From JAAFIP01 sp043778205 (GTDB taxonomy: Bacteria; Pseudomonadota; Gammaproteobacteria; Burkholderiales; Burkholderiaceae_C): a stretch of DNA of 33,414 nucleotides. The stretch lies in contig JAYWGO010000200.1 in assembly GCA_043778205.1 (NCBI GenBank), positions 1 to 33,414 on the forward strand, in the 5' to 3' direction. Under the pieces are notes generated by a model. The model did not search any database and was not told the DNA's origin. It saw nothing but the letters and a program-made list of their open reading frames with translations. The translations under genes were made by a program, and so were the position numbers. Positions 6,676 through 14,742 of the stretch are shown piece by piece; within the stretch, counting starts at the first letter, position 1; each line of letters begins with the position of its first letter.

Positions 6676-8625
6676 TCAATGATTGACTTCAAGCCAAGCT
6701 TGAAACATCAAGACGGGCCATAGTCTGTGGGCGTGATTGTATTTACCAGAGAGGTGCTGTTGCCAAACTTGCCGGATGGGCTGGGCATGCAGATAGCCTT
6801 CACGCTGGATACGTGCTTCGTCCAGGAGTTCTTCTGCCCAGGCCTTCATGGGGCCACGCAGCCAATCGTGTAGGGGTATGCTAAACCCCATCTTGGGCCG
6901 GTCAATCAGTGCCTGCGGTACGTAGCGGTACAAAATTTGTCTTAACGGCCATTTGGTTTGACCCCCTTGCATCTTGTAGTTGAGCGGCATGGTCCACGCA
7001 AACTCAAACACCCGGTGGTCTAAAAAAGGCACTCTGCTCTCCAGACCCACGCTCATGCTGGCACGGTCCACTTTGCACAAAATATCGTCTGCTAGATAAT
7101 TTTGAGTATCCAGCACCATCATTTTCTCTACATCTTCCAAGCCTTTCAAGTCCGCGCGTTGAAACAGGGAAGTGGTAGGCGGCTCGTGGCCGCCTACTAC
7201 CCAGCTTGCTGGATTGGTTGTCTGTGATACCAAGCCCAGATAAAGATCGTCAACACTGCGACTGCTAAGCACGCCAGCTGCTTTATGCAGCTTGTCTCCC
7301 AAGTTAGAAAACTTCGAGGAGGCTTTCTTATTTGGTAACCGCTGTGATAAGTTTGTCCAATTATCGGGTGTTAGCGTGAGGATAGCCCTAGCTCCAAGTG
7401 ATCGTATAACGCGCGGAGTTCGATTTAACTTAGGCCACAGTTTTGCCGAGGATTGGTACCGGTTGTAGCCAGCAAACACTTCATCTCCCGCATCGCCCGA
7501 CAGCGATACCGTGACGTGCTGACGCGCTAGCTGGCTGACCAGATAGGTAGGTATTTGAGATGAGTCAGCAAAAGGCTCGCAATACATGTGGGGCAGTAGC
7601 GGCACCACTGCTTGCGCTTCCTGAGGGCTCACATACAACTCTGTATGCTCAGTGCCTAGATGCTGCGCCACTAATTTGGCGTGCTGAGCCTCGTCATAGC
7701 CTCTGTCGTTAAAACCGATCGTAAAAGTCTTCACTGGGCGCATGGACTGCGATTGCATTAACGCCACCACCGTCGATGAATCCACGCCACCAGACAAAAA
7801 GGCACCTAGCGGTACATCCGCCATCATTTGCTGCGCGACCGCATCTTTCAATAGTACCTCCAGGTTATCCAAAACCTCGGCATGACCCGCTTGCGGTTTG
7901 CAACGCTGCTGCACTGCTACTTGCGCGCAGTTCCAGTAGCGGGATATTTTGATGTCCTGATCGGCAAGGCTGACTGACGCAATGCAGCCCGCTTCCAGTT
8001 TGTAAATGCCTTGGTAAATCGATGCGGGGGCTGGTACGTAACCATAGCGCATCAGGGAGGTGAGCGCGCCACGGTCAATAGCGGCTTTAAACGCTGGGTG
8101 TGCTTTGAGTGCTTTGAGTTCAGACCCAAACACAAAGACCTTTTCAACTCCTTGGCCCAGCCAGCCGTAATACAGCGGCTTTTCTCCAAAGCGGTCTCGG
8201 CACAGAGTCAATGTATGCGTTTGCTTGTCCCAAAGCGCAAAAGCAAACATGCCAATACATTTTTCTAAAGTGGCTGCGATGCCGATAGCGCTAATGCTTT
8301 CAAGCAGTACTTCAGTATCAGAGTGGCCGCGCCATGCCACTGTGGGTAATTGGGCGCGCAGCTTCAAGTGGTTGTAGATTTCACCGTTATAAGTAATCAC
8401 GTACCGGCCACAAGCCGACAGCATCGGTTGCGCACCAGCCTCAGAAAGGTCCACAATTGCCAAACGTTTTTGGCCTAGCGCAATGGTTGGTAGAGTTGCC
8501 TGCCAAAGGCCGTCGGAGTCAGGGCCGCGATGCTGAATTGCATTCAGCATTTGGGTCAAAGCGATATTCAGCCCGGTGTGCTCGTTTGGTGGTGCGCCAC
8601 CCAAATAACCAGCAATGCCACACAT
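6676..8625 (-). CDS. asnB: Asparagine synthetase (glutamine-hydrolysing) type amidotransferase
   Basis: A 649-residue two-domain protein. The N-terminal class II glutamine amidotransferase has the nucleophile Cys2 in MCGIAGYLGG. The C-terminal asparagine-synthase ATP pyrophosphatase domain carries LSGGVDSS at 277-284. True AsnB makes asparagine. However, close relatives in polysaccharide loci (WbpS in Pseudomonas aeruginosa) are assigned to amidation of uronic-acid carboxyls. Its place between glycosyltransferases, with TviB/TviC-like enzymes in the same locus, makes uronic-acid amidation the better inference. The ATG at 8623-8625 is required because Cys2 must be exposed. A small TTTAGT/ACTAAA dyad lies about 23 bases upstream. 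Confidence 0.9.
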   Translation of the reverse strand: MCGIAGYLGGAPPNEHTGLNIALTQMLNAIQHRGPDSDGLWQATLPTIALGQKRLAIVDLSEAGAQPMLSACGRYVITYNGEIYNHLKLRAQLPTVAWRGHSDTEVLLESISAIGIAATLEKCIGMFAFALWDKQTHTLTLCRDRFGEKPLYYGWLGQGVEKVFVFGSELKALKAHPAFKAAIDRGALTSLMRYGYVPAPASIYQGIYKLEAGCIASVSLADQDIKISRYWNCAQVAVQQRCKPQAGHAEVLDNLEVLLKDAVAQQMMADVPLGAFLSGGVDSSTVVALMQSQSMRPVKTFTIGFNDRGYDEAQHAKLVAQHLGTEHTELYVSPQEAQAVVPLLPHMYCEPFADSSQIPTYLVSQLARQHVTVSLSGDAGDEVFAGYNRYQSSAKLWPKLNRTPRVIRSLGARAILTLTPDNWTNLSQRLPNKKASSKFSNLGDKLHKAAGVLSSRSVDDLYLGLVSQTTNPASWVVGGHEPPTTSLFQRADLKGLEDVEKMMVLDTQNYLADDILCKVDRASMSVGLESRVPFLDHRVFEFAWTMPLNYKMQGGQTKWPLRQILYRYVPQALIDRPKMGFSIPLHDWLRGPMKAWAEELLDEARIQREGYLHAQPIRQVWQQHLSGKYNHAHRLWPVLMFQAWLEVNH

Positions 8626-8671
8626 GTTTAAAGCCCAAAGGATATATTTAGTTGACTAAAAAAATAGAAAA

Positions 8672-9763
8672 CTATGCTGCTCTGTCGACTACATAACCTA
8701 GCGATTCAAAGAGTGAATCCCATTGAGACAGCAAGTTAGACTCGGAAAATTGAAGCTCAGTATAGTCTTTACCTAAGGTTCCAGCCCGATGCCTAGATGC
8801 CTCACTTTGCAAGAGCCTTTCAATAGCCGCATACCAACCCTGCTCGTCATGGACTGCCAGATTCAAGCCAGCACTTTGCATTGCGCGTGTGTATGCGGGT
8901 GTAGCCGAGGCTACTACTGGAATACCCATTCGCCAAAACAAAAGCAATTTATTTTCTGGTTTACCGCTAGCAAATGGATCACTGAGATCCAGAGGTATCA
9001 CGGCCAAATCACACTCGCAGGCAATACTGGCGAAATTGGATGATGTCCAATCGTGAAAGTGTGCTTCGGGAAATATGCCATGCAACTTTTGCACAGTGTT
9101 GATTTTGTAAAACTGACTCAGATAGCGGTAGTGCTCCCTGTCGGTGATGACATGAAGTTCAATGGGGTACTTTTGACTCAAGCGCTCAATCGCAGGCTGA
9201 ATAAGCGAGAGCGAGTTCAGAGTGTGCGGTAGGCCTTCCCACACCAATTTAAAGGGCGTGTGCGCGCCGTAGTTGGTTTTTGTGCTGCGCGTCACTCCCA
9301 TATGTGCATCCAAAATCACGTGCACATTGGCGCAATATCTCCTAATGTCGTCACGTTGCTCTTGGGTAGAACACACCACAGCATCAGCGCGTGCGCACAT
9401 GGTTCCAATAGCTTTCCAATAGTCCAGCTGCAAATAGCGACTTTGTCGTGAAATGAATTTGAACAAGCCTCTGAGCCGACCTTTTGCATCGGAGCGCGGT
9501 ACGGCTAGATAAGAATCAATCAGGTCATATACCAGCTTGGCTTTAGGATAGTGGTTCCATACACTGATGTCTGCGCGGCCAGAAAGAATAACCAAATCGT
9601 ATTCTCTTTCCGGGTTTGCAAGTTCAAACTTTAAGCCACGCTTTTTTGCATAGTAGACAAATCGACGACTGTCACCGGGAAGGCTTAACGTATCGCCGTA
9701 GGGCACATAGCCGATGCGCAGATTTCGTAAACTTAATGATGGTGTCGAAGCTGGAACTGTCAT
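8672..9763 (-). CDS. Putative glycosyltransferase
   Basis: A 363-residue protein that I place only as a GT-B-like glycosyltransferase. The N-terminal part has the strand LRIGYVPYGDTLSLPGDSRR and a conserved AKLVYDLIDSYL segment. The C-terminal part has DLAVIPLDLSDPFASGKPENK followed by LLLFWRMGIPVVAS, typical of the donor-binding half of GT4-like enzymes. I prefer the ATG at 9761-9763 over a TTG 30 bases upstream. It sits between wzx and the asnB-like gene, so a role in assembling the repeat unit is likely; donor and acceptor are unknown. A 144-base gap to wzx holds no gene that I can see. Confidence 0.7.
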   Translation of the reverse strand: MTVPASTPSLSLRNLRIGYVPYGDTLSLPGDSRRFVYYAKKRGLKFELANPEREYDLVILSGRADISVWNHYPKAKLVYDLIDSYLAVPRSDAKGRLRGLFKFISRQSRYLQLDYWKAIGTMCARADAVVCSTQEQRDDIRRYCANVHVILDAHMGVTRSTKTNYGAHTPFKLVWEGLPHTLNSLSLIQPAIERLSQKYPIELHVITDREHYRYLSQFYKINTVQKLHGIFPEAHFHDWTSSNFASIACECDLAVIPLDLSDPFASGKPENKLLLFWRMGIPVVASATPAYTRAMQSAGLNLAVHDEQGWYAAIERLLQSEASRHRAGTLGKDYTELQFSESNLLSQWDSLFESLGYVVDRAA

Positions 9764-9907
9764 TTGGTTGCTAAATTTTTCGCAGTCAACCAATTGTCAA
9801 ATGCGCGTGTATCTTTGATGCCGGGTAAGAAATGTTAGGGGGCTCAGGAATTGGATCAACCATTCACATAATTAAGGGATTGTGGAGCGCAGGCAACAGG
9901 AGCAAGC

Positions 9908-11422
9908 TCACAACACACTCTTTTTATTGAATCGAAGGGCTGTCAGTTTAGCGCGGGGGCCGGGCAACAAAACAGATAACAGGATCATTGCTGTTAATGT
10001 AGTACTTACCGTCAGGAGTAGTAATTTCCATCCGCTGGTATTTGGAAATAAATGGCTTGCAGCGACGAATACGAAACCGACAAAAACCCCTGGAAACAAA
10101 GTATCCCTTAGCCACCATGCCCAGAGCTCCCCCTTCAAAAGCCGGAGATGCATTATTGGGACTTCAAACAAATAATAGCCAAGGTTGACGGCTAACCAGC
10201 ACCATGCTCCCACTATCGGACCATATTTGGGCAGCCCATAAACGAGAGCAGGTAGCACGACCGCCAGCGCGAGAATATTTTTCAGCAGCAAGAGACGGGT
10301 GGTCCCAGCCGCCATCTGAAGAACGTAAGGGAGGGTGCTAACGACATTGAACAACGTACCGGCGGCAATCCAAGGCACTAGGGCGATTACTGTGCCGCCG
10401 ACAAAACTTTCGCGAGGAAGCCAAATCTGTACCAGCGCCTGCGGAAAAACTATCAAAGCTGCCGTGATAGGAAAGGCAACGACTGCTACCCACTGAGTCC
10501 ATCCGTGATACTCGAAAGCAAGGCGTTTTTCGCGACCAGTTGCCATCAAACCAGAGAAATGGGGTAGAAGACCCGCGTTAATTGGCTGGGAGATGAATGC
10601 CGACAATAGTGAAGATATTAAGAAACATAAACTATACCCGGCAAGCTGATCAAGTGAAGCGTATTTTGCGACCAAAAGTTTATCCGCTTGGGTAAGCAGC
10701 GATCCCGTGATACCCACTGCCAATGAGCCCGCAGCAAATAGCCAAATGGGCCTTAATTTTGCCAAGTCGAAGAGCGCAACGTGTGCGGAGCGCGGCATAA
10801 TTTTCCACAGCCCGAGACGTAGGACAAAAGTGGTGAGTGCCAGAGAGATGACTTGCCAGTAGAAAAAGACCTCCACTTCTGGGCGAACCAGCCATAGCAG
10901 TAAAGCTGCCCCACCCCACTGAACCGTAGCCAAAACAATGCGCAGACGCATTGCGGCGTCCTGGCGTTGAAGACCAACAAACCCTGCGTTGAACAAAAAG
11001 GCTGGCCATTGGCAGGCGATGGTCAGACCCATCAGTCTGACAATTGTTGTTAATCGTTCCACCGGAAATGTATCGTCGTGGATCCAGTGGGAGGCAATGT
11101 ATGGACTGAAACTCCAAAGAACTAGCCCCAAGACGACAGCGGTTGAACCAGACAATAGCTCTAACGTACGCAGCGTGTTCCTAGCCTCCCTCGCTCCCTC
11201 TGCTCCCCGATTCGGTCGGGCCAGCTCCCGTATCAACACAGGGCTGACCGCTTGATCCAGAAAAAGCAGGGTCAACAACAGAGAAGTGTAAAAACCCACC
11301 AACCCATAGGACGTGGGGCCCAAAAAACTCAAATAAAGAGGGGCACAGATTAACTGAAGTCCAGCCACCCAGACTCTGGCGAGCAGGTTAGCGGCGATGT
11401 TCTTGACAACTATAGCGTTCAC
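9908..11422 (-). CDS. wzx: Wzx-like polysaccharide flippase (MATE/MOP superfamily)
   Basis: A 504-residue integral inner-membrane protein with about 12-14 hydrophobic segments. It has the MOP/PST-family opening NIAANLLARVWVAGLQLI followed by PLYLSFLGPTSYGLVGFY. Such proteins flip undecaprenyl-diphosphate-linked repeat units to the periplasm. The start is a GTG at 11420-11422 with no strong Shine-Dalgarno. It is the only flippase candidate in the locus, and no Wzy-like polymerase accompanies it. The upstream neighbour is a methyltransferase (82 bases away), the downstream one a glycosyltransferase. Confidence 0.88.
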   Translation of the reverse strand: MNAIVVKNIAANLLARVWVAGLQLICAPLYLSFLGPTSYGLVGFYTSLLLTLLFLDQAVSPVLIRELARPNRGAEGAREARNTLRTLELLSGSTAVVLGLVLWSFSPYIASHWIHDDTFPVERLTTIVRLMGLTIACQWPAFLFNAGFVGLQRQDAAMRLRIVLATVQWGGAALLLWLVRPEVEVFFYWQVISLALTTFVLRLGLWKIMPRSAHVALFDLAKLRPIWLFAAGSLAVGITGSLLTQADKLLVAKYASLDQLAGYSLCFLISSLLSAFISQPINAGLLPHFSGLMATGREKRLAFEYHGWTQWVAVVAFPITAALIVFPQALVQIWLPRESFVGGTVIALVPWIAAGTLFNVVSTLPYVLQMAAGTTRLLLLKNILALAVVLPALVYGLPKYGPIVGAWCWLAVNLGYYLFEVPIMHLRLLKGELWAWWLRDTLFPGVFVGFVFVAASHLFPNTSGWKLLLLTVSTTLTAMILLSVLLPGPRAKLTALRFNKKSVL

Positions 11423-11503
11423 TAGACTCTATTGGTATCAAGCCGAAACGCGTCTCTAGCGATCGGGAATTGGTCATTTAAGGAGCGGGTAGCGCTCTCA
11501 CGG

Positions 11504-12499
11504 TTACGTCTGTGCTGAACCACTCGTGACATTACTGTTTCCTTCTACTCCTACGGCAGACGTGTCTTTGACATAGACGGCCGTAATACCTGCGCCAGCC
11601 CCCTCATGACGGCCTGCAGACCCTACAAAAAATCCGGCTAGACGCCCTAGAACCACACCTAAAACGCGCCCAATAAAGGATGACCATGGCACCAAACCGT
11701 TACCCCAAGCGTGCCATGAACTACGACGCAACGCTCGACTTAGCTGATCGGAAGTAGTTGCCTCTATGCACCGAAGTCCATTCGCTTTACATAGCGCCGT
11801 CAGCGAGGTCAGGGGATAAAAGTGAAGATGCCGCGGAGCATCAATATGCGTCCAACGTGATTTCAGTACGCCAAACTCATAGCTCTCAATGTTTGGTAAT
11901 GCCACCAATAGCACACCCCCGGGTTGAAGGACGTGGGTGATCTGTTGGATCACCTCCCAAGGTCTGGGGAAATGTTCTAAGCAGTGCCAGAGCACCACAA
12001 CATCAAAACGCTCATTCAGGTTCGCCACAGCGGTGGCCGGTTCGTCAGATTGAAATACCCTGATTTTTAGTACGTTTTGAAGAAAGTTAACGCAGTCGAT
12101 GCTCATGTCAACGGCAGTTACGTCGAATCCCGCATCCTTGGCGTTGCTGGAAAATATGCCGATCCAAGGCCCCAGTTCAAGTAGTTTTCCACTGCGCTTG
12201 TATCGCAGAATTGGCTCCAGACGATATTTTTCCTTACTTGCAAGGACTTGCAACTCTGCTAGCGAAGCCGGAATCGGTTGATAGCCCCCTGTATAGTACG
12301 AGGCCATCTCTTCGGGGATCTCATCCATAAAAACAAGCCCGCAATCTCCGCACTGACTATAATAAAAAATCTCCTCTGTGACCTGTCTATTAATGTCCCG
12401 GGCCGACAGAAATGGGTTCGCCTTAGCCTGGCAATAGGGGCATAAATTTATTGAAGACGCTTCGGCCTTGTCACCTTGATGTTTTTTTTCGACGCGCAC
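11504..12499 (-). CDS. Zn-ribbon class I SAM-dependent methyltransferase
   Basis: A methyltransferase with an N-terminal zinc ribbon (CPYC at residues 20-23, CGDC at 50-53) and a Rossmann SAM-binding core (LLELGPWIGIF at 106-116), followed by LWHCLEHFPRPW. Proteins of this build occur in many polysaccharide loci and probably methylate a sugar or modify the glycan; the target is unknown. I start it at the GTG at 12497-12499, which has GAAAG upstream and leaves 16 bases after the preceding stop. The frame is open upstream to 12634, but that would overlap the preceding gene by 119 bases and adds nothing family-like. Confidence 0.82.
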   Translation of the reverse strand: MRVEKKHQGDKAEASSINLCPYCQAKANPFLSARDINRQVTEEIFYYSQCGDCGLVFMDEIPEEMASYYTGGYQPIPASLAELQVLASKEKYRLEPILRYKRSGKLLELGPWIGIFSSNAKDAGFDVTAVDMSIDCVNFLQNVLKIRVFQSDEPATAVANLNERFDVVVLWHCLEHFPRPWEVIQQITHVLQPGGVLLVALPNIESYEFGVLKSRWTHIDAPRHLHFYPLTSLTALCKANGLRCIEATTSDQLSRALRRSSWHAWGNGLVPWSSFIGRVLGVVLGRLAGFFVGSAGRHEGAGAGITAVYVKDTSAVGVEGNSNVTSGSAQT

Positions 12500-12515
12500 G
12501 GTTACACTTTCAAAA

Positions 12516-13388
12516 TTAGCTATGAGTGGAATGACTCGAAATCGGCAATGTTTGCGCCTGCCCCCAAGCTGCATTCTCCAACCGCCTTTTAAGCTGACAG
12601 CCAGCCTGTTGATAATAACGAGTTTGATTGTCACTGACCAGCAAATTGGATTGGTCGGGCACTCTGAATGTACCGCTGTTAATCCATGCGTCAGGAGCGT
12701 ACGCGATGCCGTCTGCTCCTACCACTAATGTCCGCAAACCCAAGGATTTTAGATGGGAAGTAAACCCGCGCCGACCACTCTCCATTGTATGGGCGTCACG
12801 CTTTGAACGTGGAACGTCATGATCACTACAAAAAGACACGAAAAGCTCCCGATTGACCAGAAGAGCATTGGTACGTAAATGAGGATTGGGAAAAGGGGAG
12901 AATTTGCCTAGGTTACGGCAAAACCGTATGAGACTCAAAGCAAGACGGGCCGGGTAGAGCGCGAGACTGGAGGGATCTGGTTCGAACAGAGGCCAACTAG
13001 CTGACATACTGCCCCAAGATCCCGTCGCGCCGACAGCACCGACACCGGGTAGCAAAGCTGGCTGCAGCAACAGCGCCAACCAGCCTGTCACCATAGGGCG
13101 GCTATGTGTGTTAAGCAGGCACACGTAGGTCTCTTTCAACTCTGGTGCGATACGCATGTAAGCGCCCCAGTCAAAGCCGTCATCGGGCAACGTTACTAAT
13201 TCGGCTCCAATAGCCTTCACTTGTTCGATCAAGCCGGGTAGCCCCGGCACGGCCTCCCAACCCTTTGCGATGATCACGAGGCGATGAGGGTAACCAGGGG
13301 GAAAGCGCAGGTAAGCATCAAAAAACTCCTCAACGGCTGGTAATCCAGCGCCGATGCCACGCGCAATATAGACTACGGCGACAGTCAC
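12516..13388 (-). CDS. Conserved protein of polysaccharide loci, glycosyltransferase-like, function unknown
   Basis: A 290-residue protein I cannot assign firmly. It opens with a beta strand (VTVAVVYIARG), and has HRLVIIAKGWE, FDWGAYMRIAPEL, CLLNTHSRPMVTGWL, a Gly-rich GVGAVGATGSWGS and NPHLRTNALLVNRELF. The pattern resembles a GT-A-type nucleotide-sugar enzyme or the rhamnan-synthesis-like proteins of O-antigen loci. No clear DxD motif is visible. It ends with a Ser/His-rich tail. I chose a GTG at 13386-13388, which overlaps the stop of the decayed epimerase (GTGA); a TTG at 13424 would add 12 residues. Its position between a methyltransferase and sugar-nucleotide genes suggests transfer of a sugar. 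Confidence 0.6.
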   Translation of the reverse strand: MTVAVVYIARGIGAGLPAVEEFFDAYLRFPPGYPHRLVIIAKGWEAVPGLPGLIEQVKAIGAELVTLPDDGFDWGAYMRIAPELKETYVCLLNTHSRPMVTGWLALLLQPALLPGVGAVGATGSWGSMSASWPLFEPDPSSLALYPARLALSLIRFCRNLGKFSPFPNPHLRTNALLVNRELFVSFCSDHDVPRSKRDAHTMESGRRGFTSHLKSLGLRTLVVGADGIAYAPDAWINSGTFRVPDQSNLLVSDNQTRYYQQAGCQLKRRLENAAWGQAQTLPISSHSTHS

Positions 13389-13740
13389 GGCATGCAGCTG
13401 CGCTCTTCCGCAGAGCGCCACCAATCAATAGTTCGACGCAACTTATCTGTGAGTCCATAGTGGGGTCTACAGCCCAAACCTTTCAGCCGAGCCATGTCAG
13501 CCACCAGACTTACTGGTTCGCTCGGAGACACCGGACGCGCTTTCAAACGCAGCAAATCGGCTCGACCAATCCGGGCAAGGATATCCTCCACGATTGCCTC
13601 ACGGGGAGACCCGACCAAGACGCGAAGTTTACAGGTCTGTCTAATTCTATGCACAGTAGGACCACAAATACCGGGGCGACATCGGCCACATACAGTTAAT
13701 CCTGTATCTGAGTGGGGTTGTTGAGTAGGGAGGTTGCCCC
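13385..13740 (-). pseudogene. Decayed NAD-dependent epimerase/dehydratase (C-terminal remnant)
   Basis: The frame ending at 13385 encodes the last part of an SDR epimerase: EDILARIGRADLLRL, PVSPSEPVSLVADMARLKGLG, then LRRTIDWWRS. Further upstream, in another frame, the minus strand reads SLLNNPTQIQD, a TAA stop (13696-13698), LYVADVAPVFVVLL and PVNFAS (13618-13635). These blocks align in order with the intact neighbour's SLLN, NNPNLIRDYLHSEDVASAFVAL and PVNIGSG. The gene therefore has an in-frame stop, a frameshift near 13605-13618 and a missing N-terminal half. It is a relic of a relative of the SDR at 13813-14742, probably left by an older polysaccharide locus. Bases 13741-13812 hold nothing further that I recognise. 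Confidence 0.8.
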
Positions 13741-13812
13741 TGTTGTCTGTACTCCATACCTTTTAATTATGCTTCATGCGGATCGTGTTTCTACGCAGCC
13801 CTCGATCTGTTT

Positions 13813-14742
13813 TCAGCTAGAAGCACGTTTTTCGGGGGGCAACCTCAATTTGCTGCGCCACCATGCAATGGTGTTTTCAAGGCCTGAATCTAGGTCAAAT
13901 TTTGGATGCCAGCCTGCTCTGGCTAGCTTGGTGGATTTAGCAACTAAAAGAGAGGGCTCGTTGCTTGATACGGACATTGTTGGCAAAAGTTCAGTTTGTA
14001 TAGTGGGGTTGATTTTTGTTGCCACCATATCCCTTATTGCGCCTAATGTTACCCCCAATCCAGAGCCAATGTTCACAGGGCCGCTCACAGATGATTCAAT
14101 TAGCGCTACAAACGCCGATGCCACGTCTTCAGAGTGCAAATAGTCCCGAATGAGATTTGGGTTGTTGCAGGTAGCGGCCTTGCCATTTAACAGGCTGGTA
14201 ATGAAGGACGGGACAAGCCGCTGTGGATGCTCATAGGGGCCGTACAAAGAAAAAACGCGTCCCCATGCGCTGGACAGCGACGTTTCCTTCGACCATGCTG
14301 TTAGCAGCGTTTGCAGCGCATGCTTTGAGCTGCCGTACAGTGTAGACGGGTGCAGCGGCGTAGTGTTCTCGTCACACACGCCGTACGTCCAGTCATATTC
14401 TGCACAGGTGCCCGCTCCAACGAAACGTTGCCCTCCTGATTGGGTGAACGCTTTGATCATGGCCAAGCTGCTGCTGACCCATTCAAAATTGTCTAGGCTA
14501 GTCCAATACACACCAGGTTTGGTACACCATGCAAGATGCAAAAAATGGGTAGCTTGAATGCGATGGATGAGGGGAACGGTTTCATTGCTAGAGAGAAGAT
14601 TAGCTTGATACCAGGTAGCACCATCGGGTTCGGAAATTTGGGCGGATGAGGAAACAACGTGAACGTCATGGCCTTTGGCTGTCAGTTGCGAAACGCAGTG
14701 CCTACCGATAAAACCACTTCCACCTGTGACCAATACTCTCAT
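13813..14742 (-). CDS. NAD-dependent epimerase/dehydratase (SDR), probable 4-keto reductase for a CDP-sugar
   Basis: A 309-residue extended SDR with TGGSGFIG at 6-13, the active-site segment GTCAEYDW (Thr112 in the usual Ser/Thr position) and YGSSK giving Tyr136 and Lys140. The ATG at 14740-14742 overlaps the upstream methyltransferase stop by one base (TGATG), so the two are coupled; 16 extra upstream codons exist but lie inside that gene. As the last gene of rfbF-rfbG-epimerase-methyltransferase-SDR, it is best read as the reductase finishing a CDP-activated 6-deoxy sugar. This is inference from context. A decayed relative lies just downstream. Confidence 0.85.
   Translation of the reverse strand: MRVLVTGGSGFIGRHCVSQLTAKGHDVHVVSSSAQISEPDGATWYQANLLSSNETVPLIHRIQATHFLHLAWCTKPGVYWTSLDNFEWVSSSLAMIKAFTQSGGQRFVGAGTCAEYDWTYGVCDENTTPLHPSTLYGSSKHALQTLLTAWSKETSLSSAWGRVFSLYGPYEHPQRLVPSFITSLLNGKAATCNNPNLIRDYLHSEDVASAFVALIESSVSGPVNIGSGLGVTLGAIRDMVATKINPTIQTELLPTMSVSSNEPSLLVAKSTKLARAGWHPKFDLDSGLENTIAWWRSKLRLPPEKRASS

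Noticed and set aside
8551..8575. Sequence in asnB resembling the dispersed repeat (GCATTTGGGTCAAAGC)
   Set aside because: Only a short block matches and it lacks the ATAGCT and GTGCAG parts. It encodes ordinary conserved residues of the amidotransferase domain.
12500..12634. Longer N-terminus for the Zn-ribbon methyltransferase
   Set aside because: It would overlap the preceding gene by 119 bases and contains no family motif; a GTG just after that gene's stop fits better.
13730..13846. 11-bp inverted repeat GAGGTTGCCCC / GGGGCAACCTC
   Set aside because: The second arm is inside the coding end of the SDR gene and the similarity does not extend beyond 11 bases. Chance or incidental.
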